From DATCRE01 sp964235605 (GTDB lineage: Bacteria > Bacteroidota > Bacteroidia > Cytophagales > Cyclobacteriaceae), in the NCBI GenBank assembly GCA_964235605.1, contig CAXSCR010000020.1:1-62858 (forward strand): a DNA stretch of 62,858 nucleotides, written 5' to 3'. The notes under the pieces were generated by a model that saw only the letters and a program-made list of their open reading frames with translations, was not told the DNA's origin and did not search any database. The number at the start of each line of letters is the position of its first letter. Position 1 is the stretch's first letter. The position numbers were made by a program, and so were the translations under genes. Shown here in pieces: positions 45,259-54,118 of this stretch.

Positions 45259-45785
45259 AAGATCAACTTGAAGATTTCATACATAAAAATCGAAGTGCCT
45301 TTGATGATAAAGAACCTGCTGATCAAGTTTGGAATAATATTGAAACAACATTGCCTCTCCAAATAAAAAATACATTATGGAATTCGGTAATACTATGGCG
45401 TGCCGCTGCTGTTTTGTTTATGATATTATCAGTTTACTTATTATTGCCAAAGCATATAACACATCAGTTACGCAATGATGTAGCGTTAACGGAATTTAAT
45501 GATGTTGAGGCTTTTTATGTAGACCAAATATCAGAGAAGGTTGAGCTCATTGATAAGTTTAAGCGCAATGAAGGTCTTAACAGTTTCACACATGATTTTA
45601 AACAACTTGAAGCCATGTATATGGTGTTGAAGGAAGAAATGAGAAACCATCCTAGTCAAAAAGTTAAAGACGCACTTGTTTTAAACCTTTTAGTAAGAAT
45701 AGATTTGCTAAACCAGCAACTAAATAATTTAGAAAACGGATGTAAGACCGCAGGGGATGGAAAAGACAAAGCGGCCAGTATTTAG
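45255..45785 (+). CDS. Probable anti-sigma factor, single-pass membrane protein
   Basis: 176 residues. A cytosolic N-terminal ~45 residues (MKDQLEDFIHKNRSAFDDKE) is followed by one membrane helix (about 48-64, ILWRAAAVLFMILSVYLLL) and a helical C-terminal domain. The start ATG overlaps the TGA of the sigma-factor gene (ATGA), the usual coupling of ECF sigma and anti-sigma. No zinc-binding HxxxCxxC motif is visible, so it is not a ZAS-type anti-sigma. Functional assignment rests on context. Confidence 0.65.
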   Translation: MKDQLEDFIHKNRSAFDDKEPADQVWNNIETTLPLQIKNTLWNSVILWRAAAVLFMILSVYLLLPKHITHQLRNDVALTEFNDVEAFYVDQISEKVELIDKFKRNEGLNSFTHDFKQLEAMYMVLKEEMRNHPSQKVKDALVLNLLVRIDLLNQQLNNLENGCKTAGDGKDKAASI

Positions 45786-46214
45786 TTATATGTCTGAGTG
45801 GTTTATCCGAATTCAAGAGGTTAGCGATAATAATATAATAACTGTTGTCTGGGTAAAATTGAAAGACGCTGTAGATCCTTCTAGCTTCTAGAATCATTTA
45901 CATAATGACAGCGGATGAGCACGGATAAGATAAGTTGCACTGCGGGGAATTAAATTATTTGTATAGACTAAAATTGCAATCCCTTGCATAGAACATTTAA
46001 ATGATCGCGTCGCTAATTGCGACAGAATCATTATAAATATTTTATAACCATGATTTGTCTGGTGCTTCTGGCCTGACAAAATCGTTGTTTTTTATGCGCG
46101 CGCGAGGCTTGATTTGAAATGCTTACTGCCTTTCGCGCATCTTCATGGCATTGGTCGCACAATAATACAATATAAAATAGAAAGTCATTCTACTTTGAAT
46201 ATGCGCTACTGTTA
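45786..46214. other. Intergenic, nothing recognised
   Basis: About 430 bases, convergent between the anti-sigma-like gene and ftsE. Short frames on both strands have poor composition. No clear terminator stem. Confidence 0.4.
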
Positions 46215-46922
46215 TCAATAATCAATAGTTAATTCAAACTTCTCGACCTCAGAATCAATAATCTTTCCGTCCTCACACTTTAAAATTCTTGAAGGAAATT
46301 TTTTTATCAATCCATAACTATGCGTAGCCATAAATACAGCCGTTCCGCTGTTATTTATATTTTGAAAGATCTTCATAATGCCATGAGAAACCTCAGGATC
46401 TAAATTTCCGGTTGGCTCATCAGCAATAAGAATACGCGGTTCATTCAGTAAGGCTCTTGCAATAACAATACGTTGTTGCTCACCACCAGAAAGTTGATGT
46501 GGCATCTTTTTTTCAACTGAACCTAATCCGACCTGCATTAAAACTTCACTTAAACGCGCACGCATCTTACCATTGTCGCGCCAGCCTGTAGCTTTCAAAA
46601 CAAACATTAGGTTTTCGTCAACTGTACGATCAGGGAAGAGTTGAAAATCCTGGAAGATTATTCCAAGTTTTCGGCGTAGAAGCGGAACTTCTGTGTTTTT
46701 TATTCCGCGTACATCATAGCCAACCACGTTGATATCACCTACACGTAGTTCAAGATCGGCATACAATGTTTTTAACAAAGAAGATTTTCCAGATCCTGTT
46801 CTCCCTACTAAGTAAACGAATTCTCCCTTTTGAATTTCAAAACTAATATCTGCAAGCACTCCGTTTTGGTCTTGAAAAATACTAGCATCTTTTACACTTA
46901 CAACAGGATCGTTTGAAAACAT
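46215..46922 (-). CDS. ftsE: ABC transporter ATP-binding protein, FtsE type
   Basis: 235 residues, one nucleotide-binding domain. Walker A GRTGSGKSSLL, Q-loop LGIIFQDFQLFPDRT, signature HQLSGGEQQRIVIARAL, Walker B ILIADEPTGNLDPE, and the switch His in ATHSYGLIK. Length, Q-loop and the QLFPDRTV sequence match FtsE, which with FtsX controls cell-wall hydrolases at division. No ftsX is next to it; an ABC partner must lie elsewhere. Separated from the transaldolase gene by a repetitive spacer. Confidence 0.88.
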   Translation of the reverse strand: MFSNDPVVSVKDASIFQDQNGVLADISFEIQKGEFVYLVGRTGSGKSSLLKTLYADLELRVGDINVVGYDVRGIKNTEVPLLRRKLGIIFQDFQLFPDRTVDENLMFVLKATGWRDNGKMRARLSEVLMQVGLGSVEKKMPHQLSGGEQQRIVIARALLNEPRILIADEPTGNLDPEVSHGIMKIFQNINNSGTAVFMATHSYGLIKKFPSRILKCEDGKIIDSEVEKFELTIDY

Positions 46923-46937
46923 AAAGTTAAATTAAGG

Positions 46938-47046
46938 TAAGAGGTACGAAGAACTAATAATGAGGTACGAAGAACGAAGAACGAAGAACGAGGTATGGAA
47001 TGTGATTCCTTCGAACCTCGTACCTCGTCACTCGCCCCTCGTACCT
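46938..47046. repeat. Palindromic intergenic repeat built of GAGGTACGA units
   Basis: Two direct copies of GAGGTACGAAGAAC (46941-46954 and 46962-46975) with AAGAACG iterations are followed by inverted copies (CCTCGTACCTCG at 47015-47026 and CTCGTACCT at 47038-47046). The two halves could pair into a long hairpin between tal and ftsE. No coding content. Confidence 0.7.
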
Positions 47047-47051
47047 AAACA

Positions 47052-47708
47052 TCATCCATTCACTTTTTTATGATCGGCTAGGAATTTTGCCAAGCCGCTA
47101 TCGGTTAATGGATGATTTAATAAAGCCATGATTACACTCAATGGGCATGTTGAAACATCAGCACCAATTTCAGCACATTGAATCAAATGCATTGTATGTC
47201 TTACTGAGGCAGCTAGAATCTCAGTCTCATACGCATAATTATCATAAATTAATCTGATTTGCGATATGAGTTCAATACCATCTTGAGAAATATCGTCTAA
47301 ACGGCCAATGAATGGAGATACATAACTTGCGCCTGCTTTTGCAGCTAGTATTGCCTGACCGGCAGAAAATACAAGTGTGCAATTGGTTCGAATGCCTTCA
47401 CTTGTAAATTTTTTAATTGCTTTTATTCCATCCTTTATCATGGGAATCTTCACAACAATCTTATCATCAATTTTTGCAAGTTCGTACCCTTCTTTAATGA
47501 TCGTTTCAAAGTCTGTAGCTATAACTTCAGCGCTTACGTTATTGTCTACTATTTTGCAAATCGCCTTATAATGGGCTTTAATATTTGCATCTCCTTTAAT
47601 TCCTTCTTTAGCCATTAAAGATGGGTTGGTGGTAACGCCATCTAATACGCCTAAATCGTAAGCTTCTTTTATTTCATTTAGATTGGCAGTGTCAATAAAG
47701 AATTTCAT
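47052..47708 (-). CDS. tal: Transaldolase, fructose-6-phosphate-aldolase-like
   Basis: 218 residues, the short TalC/MipB-type form. It transfers a dihydroxyacetone unit in the pentose phosphate pathway. Schiff-base Lys87 in DKIVVKIPMIKDG; MKFFIDTANLNEIKEAYDLG and VLDGVTTNPSLMAKEG at the start; VSPFIGRLDDIS later. Cytosolic. Followed by the repeat element. Confidence 0.94.
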   Translation of the reverse strand: MKFFIDTANLNEIKEAYDLGVLDGVTTNPSLMAKEGIKGDANIKAHYKAICKIVDNNVSAEVIATDFETIIKEGYELAKIDDKIVVKIPMIKDGIKAIKKFTSEGIRTNCTLVFSAGQAILAAKAGASYVSPFIGRLDDISQDGIELISQIRLIYDNYAYETEILAASVRHTMHLIQCAEIGADVSTCPLSVIMALLNHPLTDSGLAKFLADHKKVNG

Positions 47709-47736
47709 GATAATTTAATGGTTAGTGATTGTTGCG

Positions 47737-47744
47737 CAAATGTA
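47737..47744 (-). promoter_or_regulatory. Possible Bacteroidota -7 element upstream of tal
   Basis: Read on the minus strand this is TACATTTG, a match to TAnnTTTG, located 29 bases before the ATG. No matching TTG element is seen at the usual distance upstream. Confidence 0.3.
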
Positions 47745-47864
47745 ACGATCATTTCTATACCCTCTATACCTGTATAGCTTATACCTGTATAGCGGTGTTA
47801 TATAATGTAGAATAAGTAGGGTTGGCTTAGAATTATGCCGTTAGAAAAAATAGCAAACCGAACA

Positions 47865-47950
47865 TCGCACCGCTACAACCGCCTACCCTTGCTTCCTTCC
47901 GGGCCTGGGGGAGTTCAGCAGGAGCTGGTCGTGCCGGCTTGCCGGGTGCA
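47865..47950 (-). ncRNA. ffs: Signal recognition particle RNA, small bacterial type
   Basis: The minus strand carries the universal SRP core CAGGCCCGGAAGGAAGCA, with GGAAGGAAGC as the GNRA tetraloop/asymmetric loop region. The ends pair: GCACC (47949-47945) with GGTGC (47871-47867), giving an ~83-nt hairpin. A T tract follows on the same strand after about 47860. This is the scaffold for the Ffh protein that targets ribosomes to the inner membrane. Confidence 0.92.
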
Positions 47951-48793
47951 AATATATAATAGAATTCAGAATTAGAAATTTTTATATTGATTAAACAAAA
48001 AATAAAAAAGACTTGCTATTCCCAGTTGTTTTTTGAATTGATATACATTTTTATTTTGTGATGCTTATTACATAACTCATTTTTTGTTTTTTATAAAGGA
48101 TAATATTCCCCGCAAAATTGTATAAACTCTTCCGGATAAAATTAATGTCGGCAACAGAACAATAGGGGATTATTGCAATTTTTAATTTATGAAGCATTTT
48201 GATATCACACAGGTTTGCCGGTTTGTTTTCATAATTCTATCGGAAAACTCCAATACCAAAGGCCAGGCTTATAGACCAGGTCATTAATACCGATATCTTA
48301 CTTATTTTCTTTTCTCATGAATTGTGATAGTTCAATATTACTCCCGGTTATAATACGCATTCGTAAACTGTGAATTAGAATACGATTACATCTAATGCAC
48401 CGCAGGTAGGGTATGTCTACGACTTAAAGTGTAACTTTTTACTAAAACAATACCGAAGGCATTATAGTTAGTATCTTTTATACCGAGTCGATCTTGCGTT
48501 ATTCATTGTAAATTGCAACCTTGAACAATATTGAGTAGACCTACTAAACCTGAACTTTTTGTAAGAATTAATGATAAACTTTATTTATGGGTGAAATTTA
48601 ATTCCGACAAAAGAAAAAATTAACATTTTTTAACTGTGAAATACAATAAAAATAAAATAAGCCCGCGTGCCCGCACACATGGGACTTGATGTATAAATGA
48701 TGTACCTTACTTATAAGTTTTGATGTAGTCTTTTTTATCGAAAGTTGAGGATTTAAAGCCAATTTTAGATTCAGAAAACGGTATCGCACCCGT
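47951..48793. other. Long intergenic region upstream of the glucanase island
   Basis: About 840 bases with no gene that I accept; a 73-codon minus-strand frame overlapping the GH81 start has unusual composition. It should contain the promoter of the GH81 gene; no clear consensus seen. Confidence 0.45.
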
Positions 48794-48817
48794 TTGCATT
48801 TTACTAAAACTACTTTC

Positions 48818-51800
48818 ATGAAAAAATGTTCCTTAATTGTCGCCTTATTGATTTGCTACCTTAATTATAGTGTTTCTGCACAGGTCTCTGTAGGAAGTGG
48901 TAGCTATACAACAAATTTTCCTGGAACTGATGCCGCAGGTAGAAATACCTTTCCAACAGGAGTTCCTAATTTATCAGGGGTCGCTGCTACTAAGCCTGTA
49001 CCTACCAATGACTGGTGGTCTAGCTTTATGAAGAAGGATCATGGAAGTGGCGCTTTTAATTATCCATTGGCATACCGTTCCAGACCATCAGGGCTATCTA
49101 TTAACTTAATTATTCCAAATCAAAGTCCTGTAGAATATCGCCAGCCAATGAGTGATGTGGACGGTATTATTGTAGGTGTAAGTAATCTTAATGCCACAAA
49201 ATCAACTGTATCTAATCATAGTGACTGGACTGTTTCACTAAACTGGACTGGTGGGGGTACTTTTAATGCCACAATGGGTGTTGGTATGCCCTTTACCTAT
49301 TTTACAAAAGGTGCAGCCGATCTGGCAAAAGTGACTGTTGGGTTCAACCCACAGAATGCCACAATAAGCGGCAACAAGATTATTATCACCAACAATTATA
49401 GTGGCGCAAATTATGTAGTATACGGCCCTGCGGGTACAGTGTGGTCAGGTAGCAATGGTGTTTTTACATCAAACCTGAACGGAAAAAATTACTGGTCTAT
49501 GGCCTTGTTGCCACCCGGTGCAGATGTTAATTCGGCAGTTGCAGATTTTGATAAATATGCTTTTGTATTCCCAGGTAATACACAAGCAGCATGGAGTTAT
49601 AACGCTTCCAGCGGACTCGTAAGAACTACGTTTACCGTTACGCCAGATGTTAAGGAAGGCGTATTCAACACATTCCTCCAGGGACTATTACCTCATCAAT
49701 GGTCAAGACTGGCCGCTGACTCACCGCAACCGGGTACTACTGTATATGCAACTGTTCGTGGCCAAATGAAGATGTTAGCCTCAAATAGTTTTGCCACCCA
49801 AAATAAATTCAGCGGCATTTTACCAACCCTGCCAAACCTTGCTAAATACAGTGCTGGCTTTGATCCTGGATCTTTATACAAGAAGATTGATGCAATGAAG
49901 AATGACGGACTGGCCGAATGGACTGATTCCTACAACCAGGGCCAGGAAATGAACAGGCTTATTCAAGCTGCCCATATAGCCCACCAGATAGGACACATTG
50001 AAGCCAGAGATAAATTAATTAATACGGTTAAAGTAAGACTGGAAGACTGGTTCAAGGCAGAAGGTGGAGAAGTTGCTTTCTTATTCTATTATAACAATGA
50101 TTGGAAAACAATGTTTGGCTATCCGGCCGGGCATCACCAGGACGATAATATAAATGACCACCATTTTCACTGGGGATATTTTATTCACGCTGCAGCAGCC
50201 ATAGAACAATACCAACCAGGCTGGTCAGCCAACTGGGGGCCGATGGTTAATCTCTTAATCAGAGACGCAGCAAGCACAGACCGGAATGATACCATGTTCC
50301 CTTATCTTAGAAATTTTAATGTTTATCAAGGACATGCGTGGGCTAATGGAACGGCCAGCGAACCCTTTGGAAATGATCAGGAATCTACTTCAGAATCAAT
50401 GCAGTTTAACTGTTCTTTAATTCACTGGGGTACACTTACAGGGAATACGCAAATAAGAGATCTGGGAGTCTTCTTATATACAACTGAGCAATCTGCAATT
50501 GAAGAATATTGGTTCGACCAAAACGACAGAACTTTTCAAGATTCTTATAATAGTGACATGGTTGCCCGCGTCTGGGGTGGCGGTTATGATAACGGCACAT
50601 GGTGGTCGACAGACATAGCTGCTTCTTATGGAATACAATTGTACCCAATACATGGTGGTGCTTTGTACATGGGGCATAATACAGCTTATGTTCAGAAGAT
50701 CTGGAATTCATTGAAAGCCAAAACTGGTGTATTATCAAACGTAGTTAATCCAGATTTATGGTATGATATATATTGGAGCTTCCTATCGTTCCTTGATCCC
50801 GCTGAGGCCATCAAATTATATGATGCCTACCCTAACAGAGGTATAAAGTTTGGTGTATCTGATGCACAAACCTATCATTGGCTGCATACCATGAATGCCA
50901 TGGGCCAGGTAGCTGAGGAGGTTACAGCTAACTATCCTGTTGCTGCTGTATTTAACAAAGCTGGGGTGAAAACTTATGTTGCACACAACTATGGTGCTTC
51001 CGCAATAACAGTAACTTATTCCGATGGATTTTCAATGTTGGTGCCTGCAAGAAGTACAGCAACTAATAAAGACATTAGCGTTGCAGCAATAATAACAGCA
51101 TCAACGCTTCAGGTACCTGCAAACGGTACTGTCAATTTAACAGCAGCTGTTACAGGTTCAGGAATTACGAAAGTTGATTTTTATAGAAATTCTACTTTAA
51201 TCCTTTCTGATGCAACTGCCCCTTATACGGCTACAGCCAGCAATCTGGCAGCTGGTTTTCCTAATTTTTATGCACGTGTTTTTGCAGGTACAAATCAAAA
51301 TATATCCAACGTGGTTTCTGTTCAGGTTGGTTCCCAGATTCCGTATCCGGGTCCATCAGCACCATCACTTCCCGGAACAATAGAAGCAGGAAATTATGAT
51401 GCATTTGAAGGTGGAAGCGGACAAAGCATTTCATATTCTGATGCAACCTCATGGAATGAAGGAACCTATAGAACGACTGAATCAGTTGATGCCGGGCCTG
51501 CACCAGGTGAAGGCAATACGGTAGGATGGATTGACGCAGGCGAATGGATGGAATATACAGTTAATGTTACGCAAGGAGGTACTTATAACCTTACCTTAAG
51601 ATATACTTCTGGTAACGCCACTGGTGGTGGACCATTCTGGTTCGAAAACGAAGCAGGTACTAAAATCAGTCCTGATATAACAGTAGCCATGAACGATGTT
51701 AACTGGTCAACATATACAGATAAAGTAGTGAATGGTGTACAGCTTCCTGCAGGTCAGCAAGTAATCCGTATGAGAGCAACAAATGGCGGATTTAACTTAG

Positions 51801-53941
51801 GTAAAATGAACTTTGTTTATGCCGGTGGTAATATCTCTGTAACGGGTATTACAGTTTCAACTGTATCGGCTTCTATCTTAACTGGCGCAACACAACAACT
51901 TGTAGCAACTATTGCACCTGCTAATGCTACCAATAAAAATGTAACCTGGACAACAAGTAATTCGGCTGTAGCTATGGTGAACACAAGCGGCCTGGTATCA
52001 GCAATAGCGCCAGGATCTGCAATAATAACTGTAACAACACAAGATGGTACTAAGGCCGCCACTTCAACAATTACGGTACCTAATAATAATCCTGGCTTAC
52101 CATCGCCATGGATGACTGCGGATATTGGTGCTGTGGATATTGCAGGAAGCGCATCGCATAGCAACGGAACATTTACAGTCGTAGGTTCGGGTGCTGATAT
52201 ATGGGATGTAACAGATGAGTTCAGGTATGTTTATCAACCTATTACAGGTGACGTAACAATAACAGCACGTGTTTTGACCATGGGAAATACGGATGGATGG
52301 GCAAAAGCCGGTGTGATGATTAGAGAAGGTACTGCTGCCAACGCAATACATGTATATACAGCAGTTTCATTTTCCAATGGCGTAGAGTTTCAACGCAGAA
52401 CGGCTACAGGCGCCGCAAGTACAAATAATTCGGGCGCAACAGGTGCAGCTCCATATTGGGTTCGCTTGGTAAGGTCAGGTAATGTATTCTCAAGCTTTGC
52501 TTCAAGCAATGGAACGACATGGACACAAATTGGTTCAAACCTGACACTTACAATGACCAGTCAAACGCAGGTAGGTTTAGCTTTAACATCACATAATGAT
52601 GGTGTATTAAACACTTCTACTTTTGACAATGTCACCGTAACAACGATATCAAATGTGGCGGTAACAGGGGTAACTGTGTCGCCAACATCAACTACTTTAA
52701 CAGCTGGAGGAACGCAACAATTAACGGCTACTATAGCACCAGCCAATGCAACCAATAAATCAGTTACCTGGACAACCAATAATGCTTCTGTAGCCACAGT
52801 AAGTAACAGTGGATTAGTAACTGGCGTGGCCGCAGGAAGTGCAATAATCACAGTGACAACAGCTGATGGTAATAAAACTGCAACTAATTCCATCACGGTA
52901 ACTTCACCTTCAGATCCAGGTGTGGATATAACTAATCTTACTGGCGGTATAGTAAGCGCACAGTATGATGATTCACCTGCAGCGGAACGTTTTCCGAATT
53001 TGATTGACAACAATATCAATACAAAATACTTGACGATGCATAACATTGGCTGGGTTCAATTTCAGTCACCAGCAAGTTATGTGGTAAATCGTTATACAAT
53101 TACCTCAGCTAACGATGCAGTAGAAAGAGATCCGTTAAATTGGACACTACAAGGTTCAACTAACGGCACCGCTTGGACGACAATCGATACCAAAAATGGT
53201 GAAGATTTCCCGACAAGATTCCAAACAAGAAGTTTCTCATTTACCAATACGGTTGCTTATACATACTACAGATTGAATTTAACCAATAACAGTGGCACCA
53301 TACTACAATTAGCCGAGTTTGAATTATTCGGAACAGCTGCAACATTTAGTAGCGGTGTTTGTACAGGTAATGGTCCTGTTGCTTCAGGACAATCTGTTGC
53401 CGATTATGGATATGAGATTTCCACGAATGGAAACGTCAGCATTAAATTCATTCCCCAGTCGCCAATTGCAGGTTGTGACTTTGTAATATTTAACTACCGC
53501 ATTGGTACAACAGGTGGATTTGCAGGTGTTGTAATGACTGCTTCGTCAGGCACATTTAACAGCTCTGCTGCTATTGCAAGTGGTTCTGGTATTCAATTCT
53601 ACTTTACGTACAGAAGAGGTGCTGGTGGTATCGAATGCAATTCAAGCGCTACACCCCATAGCTATACTGTGGGTTCAGTATGTAGCGGCGCCAGAATGGT
53701 TGAGGCAGAACAATTGACTGAAGAAATTTTTAATCTATATCCAAATCCAGTTGAAAATGTATTTACCATTAAAGGAGCTAAAGACGGATTAATTGGCATC
53801 TTTAACACCCAGGGCATTGAAGTGTCACGCGAGGTAATGAATACAGATGATAAAGATGTTTCTCATTTATCATCCGGTGTTTATAACATTATACTCATCA
53901 AAGAGAATAAGAGAATCATAAAAAGATTCATTAAGAAATAA
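48818..53941 (+). CDS. Secreted GH81 endo-beta-1,3-glucanase with binding modules and T9SS sorting domain
   Basis: Best start is the second Met (MKKCSLIVALLICYLNYSVSAQ at 48818; frame opens at 48794). Residues in full-frame numbering. Signal peptide to about 30. GH81 catalytic domain about 35-745: PVPTNDWWSSFMKKDHGSG, the Asp455 region NDHHFHWGYFI and the two glutamates Glu530/Glu534 in NDQESTSESMQ. Then an Ig-like domain (about 765-855), CBM6-like (about 860-1010), BIG2 (about 1013-1095), a concanavalin/DUF1349-like domain (about 1097-1275), a second BIG2, an F5/8 type C domain, a CBM56-like domain (SIKFIPQSPIAGCDFVIFNY), and a T9SS type A tail (LYPNPVENVFTIKGAKDG). Degrades beta-1,3-glucan outside the cell. 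Probably monocistronic. Confidence 0.92.
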   Translation: MKKCSLIVALLICYLNYSVSAQVSVGSGSYTTNFPGTDAAGRNTFPTGVPNLSGVAATKPVPTNDWWSSFMKKDHGSGAFNYPLAYRSRPSGLSINLIIPNQSPVEYRQPMSDVDGIIVGVSNLNATKSTVSNHSDWTVSLNWTGGGTFNATMGVGMPFTYFTKGAADLAKVTVGFNPQNATISGNKIIITNNYSGANYVVYGPAGTVWSGSNGVFTSNLNGKNYWSMALLPPGADVNSAVADFDKYAFVFPGNTQAAWSYNASSGLVRTTFTVTPDVKEGVFNTFLQGLLPHQWSRLAADSPQPGTTVYATVRGQMKMLASNSFATQNKFSGILPTLPNLAKYSAGFDPGSLYKKIDAMKNDGLAEWTDSYNQGQEMNRLIQAAHIAHQIGHIEARDKLINTVKVRLEDWFKAEGGEVAFLFYYNNDWKTMFGYPAGHHQDDNINDHHFHWGYFIHAAAAIEQYQPGWSANWGPMVNLLIRDAASTDRNDTMFPYLRNFNVYQGHAWANGTASEPFGNDQESTSESMQFNCSLIHWGTLTGNTQIRDLGVFLYTTEQSAIEEYWFDQNDRTFQDSYNSDMVARVWGGGYDNGTWWSTDIAASYGIQLYPIHGGALYMGHNTAYVQKIWNSLKAKTGVLSNVVNPDLWYDIYWSFLSFLDPAEAIKLYDAYPNRGIKFGVSDAQTYHWLHTMNAMGQVAEEVTANYPVAAVFNKAGVKTYVAHNYGASAITVTYSDGFSMLVPARSTATNKDISVAAIITASTLQVPANGTVNLTAAVTGSGITKVDFYRNSTLILSDATAPYTATASNLAAGFPNFYARVFAGTNQNISNVVSVQVGSQIPYPGPSAPSLPGTIEAGNYDAFEGGSGQSISYSDATSWNEGTYRTTESVDAGPAPGEGNTVGWIDAGEWMEYTVNVTQGGTYNLTLRYTSGNATGGGPFWFENEAGTKISPDITVAMNDVNWSTYTDKVVNGVQLPAGQQVIRMRATNGGFNLGKMNFVYAGGNISVTGITVSTVSASILTGATQQLVATIAPANATNKNVTWTTSNSAVAMVNTSGLVSAIAPGSAIITVTTQDGTKAATSTITVPNNNPGLPSPWMTADIGAVDIAGSASHSNGTFTVVGSGADIWDVTDEFRYVYQPITGDVTITARVLTMGNTDGWAKAGVMIREGTAANAIHVYTAVSFSNGVEFQRRTATGAASTNNSGATGAAPYWVRLVRSGNVFSSFASSNGTTWTQIGSNLTLTMTSQTQVGLALTSHNDGVLNTSTFDNVTVTTISNVAVTGVTVSPTSTTLTAGGTQQLTATIAPANATNKSVTWTTNNASVATVSNSGLVTGVAAGSAIITVTTADGNKTATNSITVTSPSDPGVDITNLTGGIVSAQYDDSPAAERFPNLIDNNINTKYLTMHNIGWVQFQSPASYVVNRYTITSANDAVERDPLNWTLQGSTNGTAWTTIDTKNGEDFPTRFQTRSFSFTNTVAYTYYRLNLTNNSGTILQLAEFELFGTAATFSSGVCTGNGPVASGQSVADYGYEISTNGNVSIKFIPQSPIAGCDFVIFNYRIGTTGGFAGVVMTASSGTFNSSAAIASGSGIQFYFTYRRGAGGIECNSSATPHSYTVGSVCSGARMVEAEQLTEEIFNLYPNPVENVFTIKGAKDGLIGIFNTQGIEVSREVMNTDDKDVSHLSSGVYNIILIKENKRIIKRFIKK

Positions 53942-53949
53942 GAAGAAGA

Positions 53950-53985
53950 AAGTTGTTTCACTAATAACTGTGAAACGACTTTTTC
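53950..53985 (+). terminator. Intrinsic terminator after the GH81 gene
   Basis: Stem AAGTTGTTTCAC (53950-53961) with GTGAAACGACTT (53970-53981), one G-T pair, then TTT. Confidence 0.85.
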
Positions 53986-54118
53986 AATTACCTATCCAGT
54001 AATTTATTGTTGTTAACCTAAACTTAAACCTAAATACGTACTAAAAAAGAAAAATCGAAACCATTAAATTAAAAAGTCCAACTCTCTATACATGTTATTT
54101 TAATATAAATCTATCCTT

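Noticed and set aside
47865..47950. Riboswitch or attenuator upstream of tal
   Set aside because: The core GGAAGGAAGC and paired ends identify SRP RNA on the minus strand.
51817..53046. Minus-strand frames opposite the GH81 tail
   Set aside because: Shadow frames caused by Thr/Val-rich BIG2 and concanavalin-like domains; the same appears opposite the GH16 gene.
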